From positions 1-64,000 of the forward strand of contig QZCP01000111.1 in assembly GCA_003956705.1 (NCBI GenBank): a stretch of DNA of 64,000 nt. The letters run 5' to 3'. Under the pieces are notes generated by a model. The model searched no databases. It was given only the letters and a program-made list of their open reading frames with translations, and was not told where the DNA came from. The stretch comes from Brevipalpus yothersi. Taxonomy: Eukaryota; Arthropoda; Arachnida; Trombidiformes; Tenuipalpidae. Of the stretch, positions 39,774-48,164 are shown piece after piece; positions within the stretch are counted from its first letter, which is position 1; every line of letters begins with the position of its first letter. The position numbers and the translations under genes were made by a program.

Positions 39774-42700
39774 AAGAGAGAGAAAGAGATATGAAGCAAT
39801 TGACACTTTTTGGACACATAAATTGGCATTCCATTAATTTGTGTCGTATTTTGATGCACATGTTTTTACGTTCAAATGTCCTCAAGGTATAATATCAACC
39901 ACAAATACACATTCTCAGAACACATACCTTTAGACCATGTTATAGATTCAATCGGATATCCAGAGTATGGACAATTAAGTAGCAATTTACGTCCAGCGAC
40001 TGCAATCACATCTTCCATCGGCTTAATAAATGGATCACCACGAACATGAACTCTACCAGAATGGCCTATGGTCCCAGCTTTATTGGCAGCTTCACATCGA
40101 TACAAGCCACCATCTTGTATTGATACGGACGATATGTTAACATAACTCACTTTACGGGCTTGACTTTGCCCAATAAGACCATTATCATTGATAACCGAAT
40201 CAAATATTCGATATCGTTGATTTGATCGTTTATCTTTATTATCATAATCGTTCAATGGATGGCCATCAAGGGTCCACGTGAATTCGGGCATCGGAACGCT
40301 GGTAGCTTCACATCGTAATAAAAGCAATCTATTTGGTTCGATTATAATGTCTTCAAATGTATCCAAAAGTATTGGTGTTGTAACTGTAATTGGAATGAAT
40401 TAATTAGAGTGGAATAAATAAAAATATCAGAATATCAGAGAGAGGAGAATGGTGTGCATGATTCGATTAGAAAGGCATGAAAATATCTTTTTTTTCTATT
40501 CTTCGAAACTTTTCAAGGCAGATTAAACAGTTGAGCCGAAGAAAGGGGAATAGAAAAAAAACCGTAGAATAAGGAGAAAAAGATTTATTAGATAAATTAC
40601 TGTATTCTAGACACTGCATTTTTTTCCCTCAAATTCCATGTTTTGTAAACCATCTACAGAGCATCTCTTTTTCTACTCCCGATAAACCATCACTAATTGA
40701 ACTATATTCATCTCATTCTGAATTCTAATTTTTTTTCTGCTTGTCCTCTTTTCCACTCTTTTCTCCAATAGATTTCCAGTGAGAGAAGAAGAGGAAAACT
40801 AGATTGAGATGGATCAACCAGAAAGAGATTTTCCAACATTTTATTCCCTCCACAACCCTGCCATTCTCACGCTCAGATTGAACGTACCCTGTGAGCACGT
40901 GATCTGAGATCTGAATAAGATTGCTACTCATGGTGATGGTAATGATTGAGCTGCGGATTGTGATTCAGGTTTCGTTTTTGTTCTGTCTTCTTTTTTCCTT
41001 CCAGAATTTTGAGCAAGAGAGAGAGAGAGAGAGATGAAAACGAATGCAAGATGCTGCAATGCTCCTGATGATCCTGATGAGGATGGGCATTTTGAGAGAG
41101 AGGATGGAGAGAGATATAGAAGTCTATAAGATGCATCAAGAAATGAAGAAGAAAGTGAATAAAATGAGAGTGAAAGCATGATGGAAAAAGTGAATAAGAA
41201 GAGAGAGAGAGAGAGAGAGAAAGTAAGAAAAAGAAGAAAAAAGAAGAGGAGCGAAAATAGGAGGCTGTAATAGAATTGAACCTGAGAAAATGGGAATAAC
41301 CAGAAGAAGAATAAGGTGTTGAAGCGATGGTGGAGAAAACATAATCGATCGAAAGGAAAAAGGAGAAAACATGAAGAAATGATCAGAGCCAAACCAATGT
41401 GTGTATGTATGTGTGTGGGTGAATGGATGGATGAGAGAGTGAAGCACATGATTGTTGAAACCATCATCATCAACACTACCAATGATGAGGGATTGTGAAA
41501 ATATTTGTCGAATATTATCAGAAAATTTTGCTCGTAACAACTCCCATTGGATTGAGAAGGTGCTGGGAAGTATTCTGGGAAAATAGAGGGAAAAAATTCT
41601 CTCCCATACACATCATATTCACTTGACTCCATGAGGCTTAGTTTTGAAGAGATAGAGAGTATAGAGAGATGGGATGCTGGATGATGACGAGAAGAGGATG
41701 CAGTTTTATTGCAAAACTGACGATAATAGTGTTCGTTGAATGATGGAGAGTGAGAGAAAAAATTATGTGAAAGTAAATTATGAGATTGTGTATGAGGAAT
41801 AACGCTCGAGGATAAAAACAGCTTTTCAGTGGGATGCAAAAGTGATGCAAAACATCATCATCAGTTTCGATTTTTGAAAAAAATAATCTTCTTCGCTCTC
41901 TCTCTCTCTCTCTCTCTCTCATTCAATCAGCATCCGCATCACTTGTCTCTCATATTTTTTTGCTATCAGCATCAAAAGAGATGATATATAAACTCATTCG
42001 GATTTAGTATTTTTAATTTTCAATCCCTCACACAGACATTCTCCAGGGAGGTAAACTTTTAAGCTCTTTCAATGAGCTGATTTTAAGCAAATTGAGCCAT
42101 GAAATCTGCTGTGTGTGTAGAGTAATAAAATTGAATAGATTCTATCAACTTTTCTGCTCAATGAGATGGAAAATCTGAAGATAATCTGATGAGCAGAGCT
42201 TTTTTCATCTTCCTCCTCTATTTTCCTCTCTTGCTCTTTTCACTTACTTTCACCTACAAAAAGCTCCTTTTTTCGATTATTTCACTTGAAAAATGTTAAA
42301 ATCCTCTCTATTTGAAGTGAATACGATTCACCAGGTGAATTGTTGAACTGATTCCTACTTTCAAACACACAAAAGACGATAGTTTAGACAAAGTGTTACA
42401 ACATTTTGCTTGAATTTTGCCTAAAAAAGAGAGAGAAGCTAGAAGAAAAATCGATCCACGAAAAGGAGAAGAAAAAACAGAAGGAATCTCTCTCTACGTA
42501 TTCTTCACTCAGATACACATTCTGCATCCCCTCTGTTCCACATGTCTAGATGCTTGCCTCTTCACTCTCTCAATATTCTCTTGATTCCAGAGCATCCACC
42601 TGAGGCTTCATGAGTGCCTAGCTTAGCACACTTCTCATGTATATACATGTATGTATTATAAATACCGTTATATTTGGAATGTATACTGAAATTCAGCTCT

Positions 42701-45569
42701 CCCACCACCGATTTTTCAAAGAGAATCACAACCCTTTCTTGATCTATTCCCCGCATCAGTTCCCTATCCATCAATATCATGAATCGATGGAGTGAAATCT
42801 CGGTCATTAATGTGAGAAATTTTTCCAAATACATTTTAATAAGAACCCTTGTTGACAGCAAAATGTGTCATCGTTTCTTCATGAAAAAAAGAACTTGTAT
42901 ATTATTAGATAATCGATTGTTGATGTTTTCGAGGATCACAAGTGAACGATGTGAATACTGTAAGTGCAATGAGTGATTAACTCTCACTCTCTTTGAGTGT
43001 GTTTAGTAACGAGGATTATCACTTAATCTTGATGCATGTGAATACCTCCATGGAAGTTGCACATATTTTTCTTGCCACGCATAAATTCTTTTTCCATACT
43101 AAATGAACTTCAACATCTTGTAAGCCACCTTAATAATCAAAGCTTGAACTCATGAGATTAAGTAGACAGATTTGATCAGAATATCTGCAACTTGCTTTTG
43201 ATTAAGGTTCAAGCATTCAGGGCTCCAATAACAGACACACACATACACATTATACATGCCCCCAAAATTCTATGGAAAATGTCAATTTTAACCATTAAAA
43301 ATGGAAGTGTTTGTTCGAATAGCCTAAAATTGATCTCTAAAAATCATTGAGATGTAATCGAAGCCATCATAATCATCACAGAGAAGCCCTAATGAAATGG
43401 ATTGAATTGTCAAAGGTCACGAATTGTGGAGGCAAGTGAAAGTACATAATAATATTTGGAAGTGAATTCAATTGGCGGTGATGTAAGATGTATTGTCATT
43501 TCATTTGAAGAAAAGAAAAAAAGAGAGAGAAAAAAAAGACTATTTTTGAACATTTCAACGGTTTCCAGTCCATATACTTTCACTCTCTTATTTTGTCACT
43601 TACTCATTCTTCCTCTTTTTCTCGATTTCAATTCCAAAATTCCGAAAAAATTTTCATGGAATGCATTCATGCGATCAGAAAAATGAACTCAATCGGTGTC
43701 AAGTTTGCTTTATCCTGTAACTCGTGTTCATTGATTCGAATTCAAAATTGATTCTTTTTGCTTTGATGAATCTTTACCCTTGATACCAGTGTGAGATTCA
43801 TGATTTGGGCTGGAAAACGATGCCCAAATATCCGGAACATACACATAGACATGCATCGCTCTTTCTCTCTCTCTGGAATAGAGATGGAGAAGCTCCAGTT
43901 GAAATCAAATTCAGATCTCATGATCAGTATAAAATAAAGATGTCGAAGCGATTAGTTGATGTGGAATTCATTCGATGTGTTTTCATTAAAATTCTGTAAT
44001 TGACTTACATCTGGATGAAGAAGGAATTTGATGTTGGAAATGAGAGTGAAAGAGTGGAAGAGGAGGAGAAGAAGGCAAGGAAGTGGGAACATGAAGGGTT
44101 GATTAAAGATGAGAATGCAACAGAGAAGATAGGAGAAACCATAATTTAGCTTAATCAACTCTCATGAATGCAAAGTAGTTGCTAAAACTGTCGATCAATA
44201 TTCATCATCATTTCCCTCCTTTCTCTCTCTCCCTTCCTCTTTTACTCTTCTTGCAGCATCCCAAAACTCTTCATCGCTTAAATAAGAGTTAGATAATCAA
44301 GCAAATGTGGCTTGTGAAGAGGAGCTGCTAAGTACCCAAGTTATTAGTGACAAGATTTGTTGAAATAGTCATCATAAAACGCTGTATAGTTCATTGAATT
44401 CTCGTTCACCTCCCAATGAGAACATCATTTTTTTCCCTCTCTTCGCCACTTGATCACGTTTGAGGACGAAGTCAACATTTTTCCAGGATGAGGAAGAGAG
44501 AAAGAGAGAGAGAGTCAAAACTTCATTTTCGTGCTTGATGGTCATATTGGATGTTGTTTCCATGGAAAAAGAAGCGATAGAATATGAGTTCAAGTTATGA
44601 TGATGATCACTTGTATTAGTGATCATCTCATCATTCAACCATCAGTACGGATCTTAATATGAGAGGAAGAGAGAGAGAGAGAGGGAGAAAGTGATGCTGG
44701 CCATGAATCGATAGATGAGTACATATATTACTCTCTCTCTCTCTCTTACTTTCCTTCTCTTTCTCATCATCACCTCTCATCCCCATCTTTCCGTTCATCC
44801 GCATCTTCATTCACTCACTCATCACCTTTTTTCCTCATCTTCAGCTTCACATACTTTCTCTTCACTCTATTTCATTTTTCACTTCTCTTGATTCTTTCTT
44901 CTTTTTCTTCTTCCATCTCCACTTTCTTCTCCAAATCCTGATTGGATCATCTTTCATCATGAGTTTTTTGTTCCTATGACAACTATGAAATTACTCACAT
45001 CCAAAAGGATGGAGAGAAAGAAATAAAAAAAAAGATGAAGATAAGAAAAATAAGATGAACTAGACAGCCAGATAACATCAATATCCTCTCTTGAATTTAC
45101 TCACTCATGTGATGTTTTGTTGGCTGCTGTCTCTACACATCATTCTCATCACCTTGGCAAAAAAAATTTCTATCTCCTTTTACATTGTAGATCACTGATA
45201 ATTCTGTAGACTTGAAAGAATGGTTCAAAACTTTCTTCCATTCGGGATATACCATCTGATTTTGCTCAAAGTTCACTCTCCAATTTTAGTTGATTCTCAT
45301 TCCATTTCGAATAATCTATGGAAGTATTTCCTCGTACTCTGGAAATTCTCATTGACTCTATACACTACTTCTTCCCTTGCATGAAGGTTTCCCCAAAATT
45401 TGATGCCATAATAGCTACATGTTCATGAATGATAGTTCAAATATACAATTTTAGCTAGCATTCTCTTTTGATTCACAAAATTACCAAGTTGCATGCACTC
45501 AATCGCTTTGTGGTTAGTATCTGGCTCATGAAACATTCACTCATTCCGCATCCATTTCCCGCCAGTATT

Positions 45570-45625
<56 letters not shown>

Positions 45626-46148
45626 AGATAGGCTTTTACTAGAGTGAAGATAGAGGATATTGTTTCTGGTTTTCAAGCTTATTTCCTATCTTCTTTTCAC
45701 CGATTAAGTTACATAAACAAGAGATGGAGAGAGAGAGACTCATTCAACTGATGAGTAAAAGAGAGAGGTTAATTGAAAATGAGATCGCACAGCTAGTGAT
45801 AGTGAGCTGTTTATAAAAGCAATTGTTTTTCAATTTCTTCTATGGGAATAAAACAAAACCATTCCGGAATTTGAGCCCCGCAAGGTGTAATGATACGTCT
45901 ATTGGGAAATTATCATTCTATCTAATGAAAGGCGGATCACTTGATAGAGAACAAATAAATGAAACTATTCAGTTCTGCCATGGAAAGTTCAAAGTATCGA
46001 ATAAAAAAGCGGAACAGAGTGTTATAAAAAGGACCTGCTAATATGGATGTTCAAGGGAAAATTACTCACAAATTTCATTGGAGGATGGAGATTCTTGAGC
46101 ATAAATGCTGATCGTAAAAAATATCAGTATCAAAATACAAGTAGTCAT
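9958..46148 (-). CDS. Dscam: Dscam-type cell-adhesion receptor, whole gene span (20 coding exons)
   Basis: Single-pass immunoglobulin-superfamily receptor for neurite and cell recognition. Joining the 20 exons listed separately gives 5151 nt with every phase compatible: 1716 residues plus stop. Order: signal peptide (residues 1-18), Ig5-like (about 28-135), Ig6 (136-231), Ig7 (232-326), Ig8 (327-424), Ig9 (425-520), FN1 (521-636), FN2 (637-743), FN3 (744-842), FN4 (843-953), Ig10 (954-1038), FN5 (1039-1140), FN6 (1141-1240), transmembrane segment (about 1263-1287), cytoplasmic tail to 1716. The Ig9-FN1-4-Ig10-FN5-6 arrangement is diagnostic of Dscam. Ig1-Ig4 of classical Dscam are not found between the signal exon and Ig5, and no tandem arrays of alternative Ig exons are seen. 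The link between the signal exon and the rest is inferred from phase and position only. Confidence 0.85.
10104..10763 (-). CDS. Dscam: Dscam exon 19 (cytoplasmic tail)
   Basis: Residues 1472-1691, phase 1 at both ends (acceptor CCAG, donor GTAAGA). Disordered, Ser-rich tail with EELLYAYEHGRRYQLL, a proline segment KSPPRPNEQ (possible SH3 ligand), a Ser/Asp/Ala low-complexity run and an Ala5 run. In Dscam such tails recruit adaptor proteins; the specific partner here is unknown. Confidence 0.85.
10878..11870 (-). CDS. Dscam: Dscam exon 18 (FN6, transmembrane segment, proximal tail)
   Basis: Residues 1141-1471. FN6 (through YSIRITAYTREGVQPSKTAEY) is followed by a hydrophobic membrane segment (TIISILVSMIVMISGCFIVV) and a basic stop-transfer YNRHRNNMARKPR. 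The tail includes the acidic YDEITPYATFRL block, which resembles the conserved E-x-x-PYATF motif of arthropod Dscam tails, and a tyrosine in EPGYMYK. Donor GTATGT at 10877; acceptor TTAG before 11870. Confidence 0.92.
11911..11934. repeat. (GA)n microsatellite ((TC)n in Dscam sense)
   Basis: Twelve GA units 40 nt upstream, in gene sense, of the FN6 exon acceptor; it reads as a polypyrimidine tract in the Dscam transcript. Confidence 0.9.
12603..12797 (-). CDS. Dscam: Dscam exon 17 (FN5, second half)
   Basis: Residues 1076-1140, starting YEVSYRVVDWGVHDWQ and ending TITFKTLGDG. The acceptor ATTAG is preceded almost directly by a (CT)n microsatellite. Donor GTAAGC, phase 1. Confidence 0.85.
12809..12833. 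repeat. (GA)n microsatellite acting as polypyrimidine tract
   Basis: In Dscam sense this is a (CT)n run ending about 11 nt before the AG of the FN5 exon, so the microsatellite itself is the polypyrimidine tract of this 3' splice site. Confidence 0.85.
13539..13649 (-). CDS. Dscam: Dscam exon 16 (FN5, first half)
   Basis: Residues 1039-1075: LATDKSLKVHIISTSHTSAQ through DKPTSFRG. Acceptor TTTTTCAG, donor GTGAGT, phase 1. The usual FN tryptophan is not obvious, so this half-domain is divergent. Confidence 0.75.
14007..14137 (-). CDS. Dscam: Dscam exon 15 (Ig10, second half)
   Basis: Residues 995-1038: IENLNIQVDGSLLIKEI, then SSNFTCQVSNEFGSDQV with the second Ig cysteine. The usual D-x-A-x-Y-x-C pattern is reduced to SSNFTC. 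Acceptor TGTAG, entered in phase 2 (completing CAG, Gln), left in phase 1 at GTAAGA. Confidence 0.82.
14246..14369 (-). CDS. Dscam: Dscam exon 14 (Ig10, first half)
   Basis: Residues 954-994: PARILEWNETFTINGVEVLP, then the first Ig cysteine (VLGCHTVGSEP) and core Trp (RTWSRDQ). Acceptor TTTAG, donor GTAAGC after CA (phase 2). This is one of only two introns in the gene that are not phase 1. Confidence 0.82.
14938..15270 (-). CDS. Dscam: Dscam exon 13 (FN4)
   Basis: Residues 843-953, a whole FN3 domain in one exon: SDSAIVTWKDPVDRNGIITK, YAVYWRELN, YKITSLRSSIAYEVWVSAFT, then RKGEGSPTSP. Acceptor CTCTAG, donor GTCAGT, phase 1. Confidence 0.9.
16820..16978 (-). CDS. Dscam: Dscam exon 12 (FN3, second half)
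   Basis: Residues 790-842: ATEHILKDLVQFTNYSIEVV, then PFTRKGEGTGSKPIYCRTADD with the FN3 F/G-strand pattern. Acceptor TCTCCCAG, donor GTAAGT, phase 1. Confidence 0.88.
18126..18263 (-). CDS. Dscam: Dscam exon 11 (FN3, first half)
   Basis: Residues 744-789: PSKEPGSVSCSTLSSRSISI, TWEPPPPSTINGLLRGYKVI, YRPLGG. The W-x-PPP and NGxxxGYKVxY pattern is the typical FN3 B-C core of Dscam. Acceptor CTCTAG, donor GTAATT, phase 1. The upstream 2.3-kb intron (18264-20607) shows only (CT)n repeats and no exon. Confidence 0.88.
20608..20857 (-). CDS. Dscam: Dscam exon 10 (FN2, second part)
   Basis: Residues 661-743: PPDRKLWNGLLKGYYIGYRI, later HQVILSSLKPFTSYDIIIQV, YNSIGAGPRSDPISVTT. Acceptor CTAG entered in phase 0, donor GTGAGA in phase 1. 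The NGxxxGYYxGYR and YNxxGxGPxS pattern is classical for Dscam FN2. Confidence 0.9.
21015..21060. repeat. (CT)n microsatellite
   Basis: About 23 CT units in the intron between the two FN2 exons; GA in Dscam sense. Confidence 0.95.
21319..21389 (-). CDS. Dscam: Dscam exon 9 (FN2, first part)
   Basis: Short 71-nt exon, residues 637-660: PEGPPLNLKGESMDSRSVKV then TWN. Acceptor TTGACAG, phase 1 in; donor GTGAGT, phase 0 out. The downstream exon is open in phase 0, which confirms the junction. Confidence 0.85.
21634..21674. repeat. (GA)n microsatellite
   Basis: About 20 GA units in the intron between FN1 and FN2 of the Dscam-type gene. Confidence 0.95.
21839..22045 (-). CDS. Dscam: Dscam exon 8 (FN1, second half)
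   Basis: Residues 568-636: PEFSSFGRLNVSVDKLTKNA, later HVVRDLRPSTAYVCSVKAEN, DVGLSKASNTVEFKTEEQ. Acceptor TTGTAG, donor GTAACA, phase 1. The L-RPxTxYxxxVxAEN pattern is typical of FN1. Confidence 0.9.
22132..22560 (-). CDS. Dscam: Dscam exon 7 (Ig9 and first half of FN1)
   Basis: Residues 425-567. Ig9: PPIFMTKFMSENVRLSDDIE, LECDARGDSPMEIEWFLDKQ, then RRRDSALFTCLVTNAYGKDE. FN1 follows at once: EPPESPKNFKVLHYRSREAK, LSWSQSFNGNSDINRFWI. The RRxDSALFTCxxTNAxGxDxTxIxLxVQE sequence across the Ig9/FN1 border is a strong Dscam signature. Acceptor TTTTCTAG, donor GTAAGT, phase 1. Confidence 0.95.
24728..24749. repeat. (GA)n microsatellite
   Basis: Short GA run in the large Dscam intron. Confidence 0.85.
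25286..25350. repeat. (GA)n microsatellite
   Basis: About 32 uninterrupted GA units in the large Dscam intron. Confidence 0.95.
26610..26633. repeat. Inverted repeat, 11-bp arms, 2-nt centre
   Basis: TTGAATTGTTG at 26610-26620 and CAACAATTCAA at 26623-26633 are exact reverse complements separated by GT. Intronic; role unknown. Confidence 0.85.
28005..28053. repeat. (GA)n microsatellite
   Basis: About 24 GA units in the large Dscam intron. Confidence 0.95.
28209..28250. repeat. (GAA)n microsatellite
   Basis: Trinucleotide AGA/GAA run of about 13 units in the large Dscam intron; it reads as poly-Leu on the minus strand, which is not a gene. Confidence 0.9.
30919..30998. repeat. (GA)n repeat, left flank of the assembly gap
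   Basis: About 80 nt of pure GA running directly into N bases at 30999; continues on the other side of the gap. Confidence 0.95.
30999..31563. other. Assembly gap (565 N)
   Basis: Run of unknown bases bounded on both sides by GA repeat, so the gap most likely represents a longer GA tract, or a scaffold join made across two GA-ended contigs. Confidence 0.98.
31564..31616. repeat. (GA)n repeat, right flank of the assembly gap
   Basis: About 53 nt of pure GA in the same register of strands as the left flank. Confidence 0.95.
33898..34071 (-). CDS. Dscam: Dscam exon 6 (Ig8, second half)
   Basis: Residues 367-424: QTPRSFTSISSGPHFEVYAN, GSLLIKSVEPEDGGLYLCQA, SNSIGPGLSKVITLTVH. It has the EDGGLYLC second-cysteine motif. 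Acceptor AACACAG, donor GTAAGT, phase 1. Confidence 0.9.
34411..34530 (-). CDS. Dscam: Dscam exon 5 (Ig8, first half)
   Basis: Residues 327-366: APFWKLEPVDTSIVSGQNVL, INCLSEGSPPPSITWERGS. First cysteine and core Trp of an Ig domain; the P-x-W-x-LEP-x-D opening is the Dscam Ig8 signature. Acceptor TTTGCCAG, donor GTTAGT, phase 1. Confidence 0.9.
34637..34921 (-). CDS. Dscam: Dscam exon 4 (Ig7)
   Basis: Residues 232-326, one whole Ig domain: PPAIDPFKFPESIQEGMRAR, LVCTVIQGDPPFVFRWFKDD, DDFSSDLTFNRVSPRHNGNY, TCVVSNSYASDS. It corresponds to the Ig7 exon that exists in many alternative copies in insect Dscam1 (the EGMRA..C...QGDPP and DDFSS.L motifs). Here only this single copy is seen. Acceptor TTACACAG, donor GTAAGT, phase 1. 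Confidence 0.93.
36364..36387. repeat. 24-bp perfect palindrome
   Basis: CTATCATGATTA followed directly by TAATCATGATAG, exact reverse complements, in the intron between Ig6 and Ig7. Contains two TCATGA cores and a central homeodomain-like TTATAA/TAAT context. Function unknown. Confidence 0.88.
37217..37260. repeat. (GA)n microsatellite
   Basis: About 22 GA units in the Ig6-Ig7 intron. Confidence 0.95.
38636..38794 (-). CDS. Dscam: Dscam exon 3 (Ig6, second half)
   Basis: Residues 179-231: STRLPINRLQEVFSNGSLVI, EDVQKQVDDGVYTCHASNGH. The LPINR-x-Q-x-VFxNGxLxIExVQ sequence is characteristic of Dscam Ig6. Acceptor CTTCCAG, donor GTAAGT, phase 1. Confidence 0.92.
39738..39790. repeat. (GAAA)n/(GA)n microsatellite
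   Basis: Tetranucleotide AAAG run grading into GA in the intron between the two Ig6 exons. Confidence 0.85.
39928..40383 (-). CDS. Dscam: Dscam exon 2 (Ig5-like domain and first half of Ig6)
   Basis: Residues 27-178. First Ig: PILLDTFEDIIIEPNRLLLL, RCEATSVPMPEFTWTLDGHP, then VSYVNISSVSIQDGGLYRCE and ANKAGTIGHSGRVHVRG. Next domain starts PFIKPMEDVIAVAGRKLLLN, CPYSGYPIESITWSK. The VAG-x-x-L-x-x-x-CP-x-x-GYPI-x-SI-x-W stretch and the preceding HSGRVxVxGxPFIxPM link match Dscam Ig5-Ig6, not Ig1-Ig2. Acceptor ATTACAG, donor GTATGT, phase 1. Confidence 0.92.
44602..44627. repeat. Inverted repeat, 10-bp arms, 6-nt loop
   Basis: GATGATCACT at 44602-44611 and AGTGATCATC at 44618-44627 are exact reverse complements around TGTATT. 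It lies in the first Dscam intron. Confidence 0.85.
45572..45622. repeat. (CT)n microsatellite
   Basis: About 25 CT units; GA in Dscam sense. Confidence 0.95.
46070..46148 (-). CDS. Dscam: Signal-peptide exon, probable Dscam exon 1
   Basis: ATG at 46148 begins MTTCILILIFFTISIYAQES and ends PSSNEI before donor GTGAGT (46069-46064), phase 1. The hydrophobic core followed by A-Q gives a clear signal-peptide cleavage site near residue 17. Phase 1 matches the entry phase of the Ig5-like exon 5.7 kb away, making an NEI-F-TTPILL junction. No other minus-strand gene lies between them, so assignment to the Dscam-type gene is likely but rests on position and phase. Confidence 0.65.
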
Positions 46149-48164
46149 AACCAATCAAAACATCAAAAGTTAATTTTTGTAAATGATGATGATAATGATG
46201 TGACAATAATTGACACTTAAACAATGTATAATTGTTCGACTAGGTTGACTCAATTAAAAAACATATTTACACTAGCAGAATGGAGCATTTTTTATCACAA
46301 ATTTTGGGAAAAAATTCGATGAGATGAGTATTGGCAGATAGGAATTCATTTCACTTAGGATCGAGGATAAATTTATGAAAAGATCACTCAGCAAATTAAC
46401 TTTTGTTTTGGGAAAAAATTTTGTTTTCTAACACTCTCACATGAGAAAAATTGAAAAATTTGAAAAAAAGTATCGAAAATCCCAAGATAATTGAACACTC
46501 AAAACTGATAGTATGTCATTTCGAGCAATACTATCGTTGATCAAATGAATTGAAATCTTTGCTAAATCACTTTTTTTGCCAACGAATAAATCGAATCATT
46601 CACCAATGTTCTATCCATCAAATGATACCGGTTCACCGGTAAAGTTCAATCCAAATGGATATAAACACTATAGTGTCACTGACCATTGAACCCACCCGAA
46701 AGATTATATCGTCAGTTGTGGGTCATCATCATGGAAAAAAAAGTTCACAACAACAGAAGCAACACTTCGCAGTTGGATAAACGATAATGATGACAATATT
46801 CTTGTGTATATGTGTGTATGTGCCTCTTCCACTAGTATACTAATCGACTCACTGGCTTTAGACATGTGGAAATGTTCATGCTGGACTGATGATTCGGCTT
46901 CTCTCTCTCTCTTTCTCTTTTTCTGTCTCCCATGAACATCCTCTCACTATTGCATTCTCCCAGTACGAGAAGCTGAATCGTGAGATATTCGAAAACTTTT
47001 CTGATCATTCGCAAAACCATGCGGGACGAAGCTTGCTTCCGCGCAATCGATGCCCCGGTATTTCATAACGGTTTATTCTATCAGCATCTTCTCCCGGTAA
47101 CAGTAGCTAGTAGCTAGCATTCTGTAGGTATGTATTCTTGTCAGCCACCTTCAAAGTTCTGTAAGGCAAAAAAGTGGTTGAGTAAAGCTTTCCTTTTTTC
47201 CTTTTCTCTGCTCATCATCACAACCCCAGAGCTGTGTATACTTGATGCTGACTTTTGCAACTTGATGTTTGCCTTCTTTTCGTTTCCTGAATAGCTAGCA
47301 AAAAGTAAACGATATAAATAAAGTTACTCTTGCCTTCGATATTCCCATCACATCATGCATATTGGACACTATTTTCCTCACTTTACCAGCTCATTGATAG
47401 TCAGTAAGATTATGGTAGCATCATGGAGGGCTTATAATGTGTTAAGAATGAATAATGCTTGGTGACCATTGTGAGAGGTTATTGTTATGCTCATCATTTT
47501 CGGTTCCCTCTGACCAAGAGTTCAATCACATGAAAGATGATTGGAATGAGCTATAACTTGGAGAGAATAATTTTCTTAACGATAGAATAGCCTTCGGTCA
47601 GGAGAAGATCTTTTTTGCCCAAAATTTGCAGGAAAATAGGCTTGAGGTCATCTTCCACATCGGTTCTTGGTGGAAATGAATGCATCTTGCCATGAACTCT
47701 CAGAATTACGAGAATTCAGTAGCTTTCTCTCTTTGTTCGACAGAGATTAGAATGAACCATTTCTCATAATCATCTAGATATCAATTTTGGAAGAAATTCT
47801 ATGGCCTCAACTCTAATTTCATCGAGTCTCTTGAGACGGTTAATTCATTCCAGAAAGTTGATTTCCACTATAAAAATTTAAGAAAACATTGGAGCATCTC
47901 GACATGTAATTTTTTCTTGCTTGCCAAATTTTTCGTTTCACTAGAAATTGATAAACAGAAACAAGTCAAATATTCAGGAAGACTTTGTTGTTACTATGAT
48001 CAAAATGAATGATGAGATTTTTTTGTAGTTAGATAAATATAATTTGCACGAAGAAACATTAGCAAAAATAAATTAAGATCTTGTTCTCAATCGTCCAATA
48101 CATTGGGTAAGATTGTTCACAGTAAAAATAAGCTCACTCCGTCAACACGTACAGAGTCAACGAC
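46149..48164. other. Intergenic: Dscam promoter side and EXOC1 3' flank
   Basis: No supported coding exon. Expected to hold the Dscam promoter and 5' UTR (near 46150-47500) and the end of EXOC1. A plus-strand frame at 45823-46041 beside the signal exon has no ATG and no homology that I recognise. Confidence 0.55.

Larger units (their letters stand above)
40384..46069 (-). other. Intron between signal-peptide exon and Ig5-like exon
   Basis: 5.7 kb with many CT/GA-rich stretches (41023-41042, 41201-41222, 41896-41920, 45572-45622) and an inverted repeat at 44602-44627. Classical Dscam would have Ig1-Ig4 here. I found no minus-strand stretch with Ig cysteine/tryptophan patterns bounded by splice sites. 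Confidence 0.6.

Noticed and set aside
40928..41839. 303-codon minus-strand frame rich in Ser, Leu and Phe
   Set aside because: Composition follows the CT-rich sequence; no Ig cysteine/tryptophan pattern, no splice-bounded block. Considered because it lies where Ig1-Ig4 would be expected.
42562..42861. 99-codon minus-strand frame in the first Dscam intron
   Set aside because: Checked as a missing Ig exon: no paired Ig cysteines, no core Trp and no suitable splice sites.
45823..46041. 72-codon plus-strand frame next to the signal-peptide exon
   Set aside because: It has no ATG at the start, no recognisable domain and no supporting splice or polyadenylation context.
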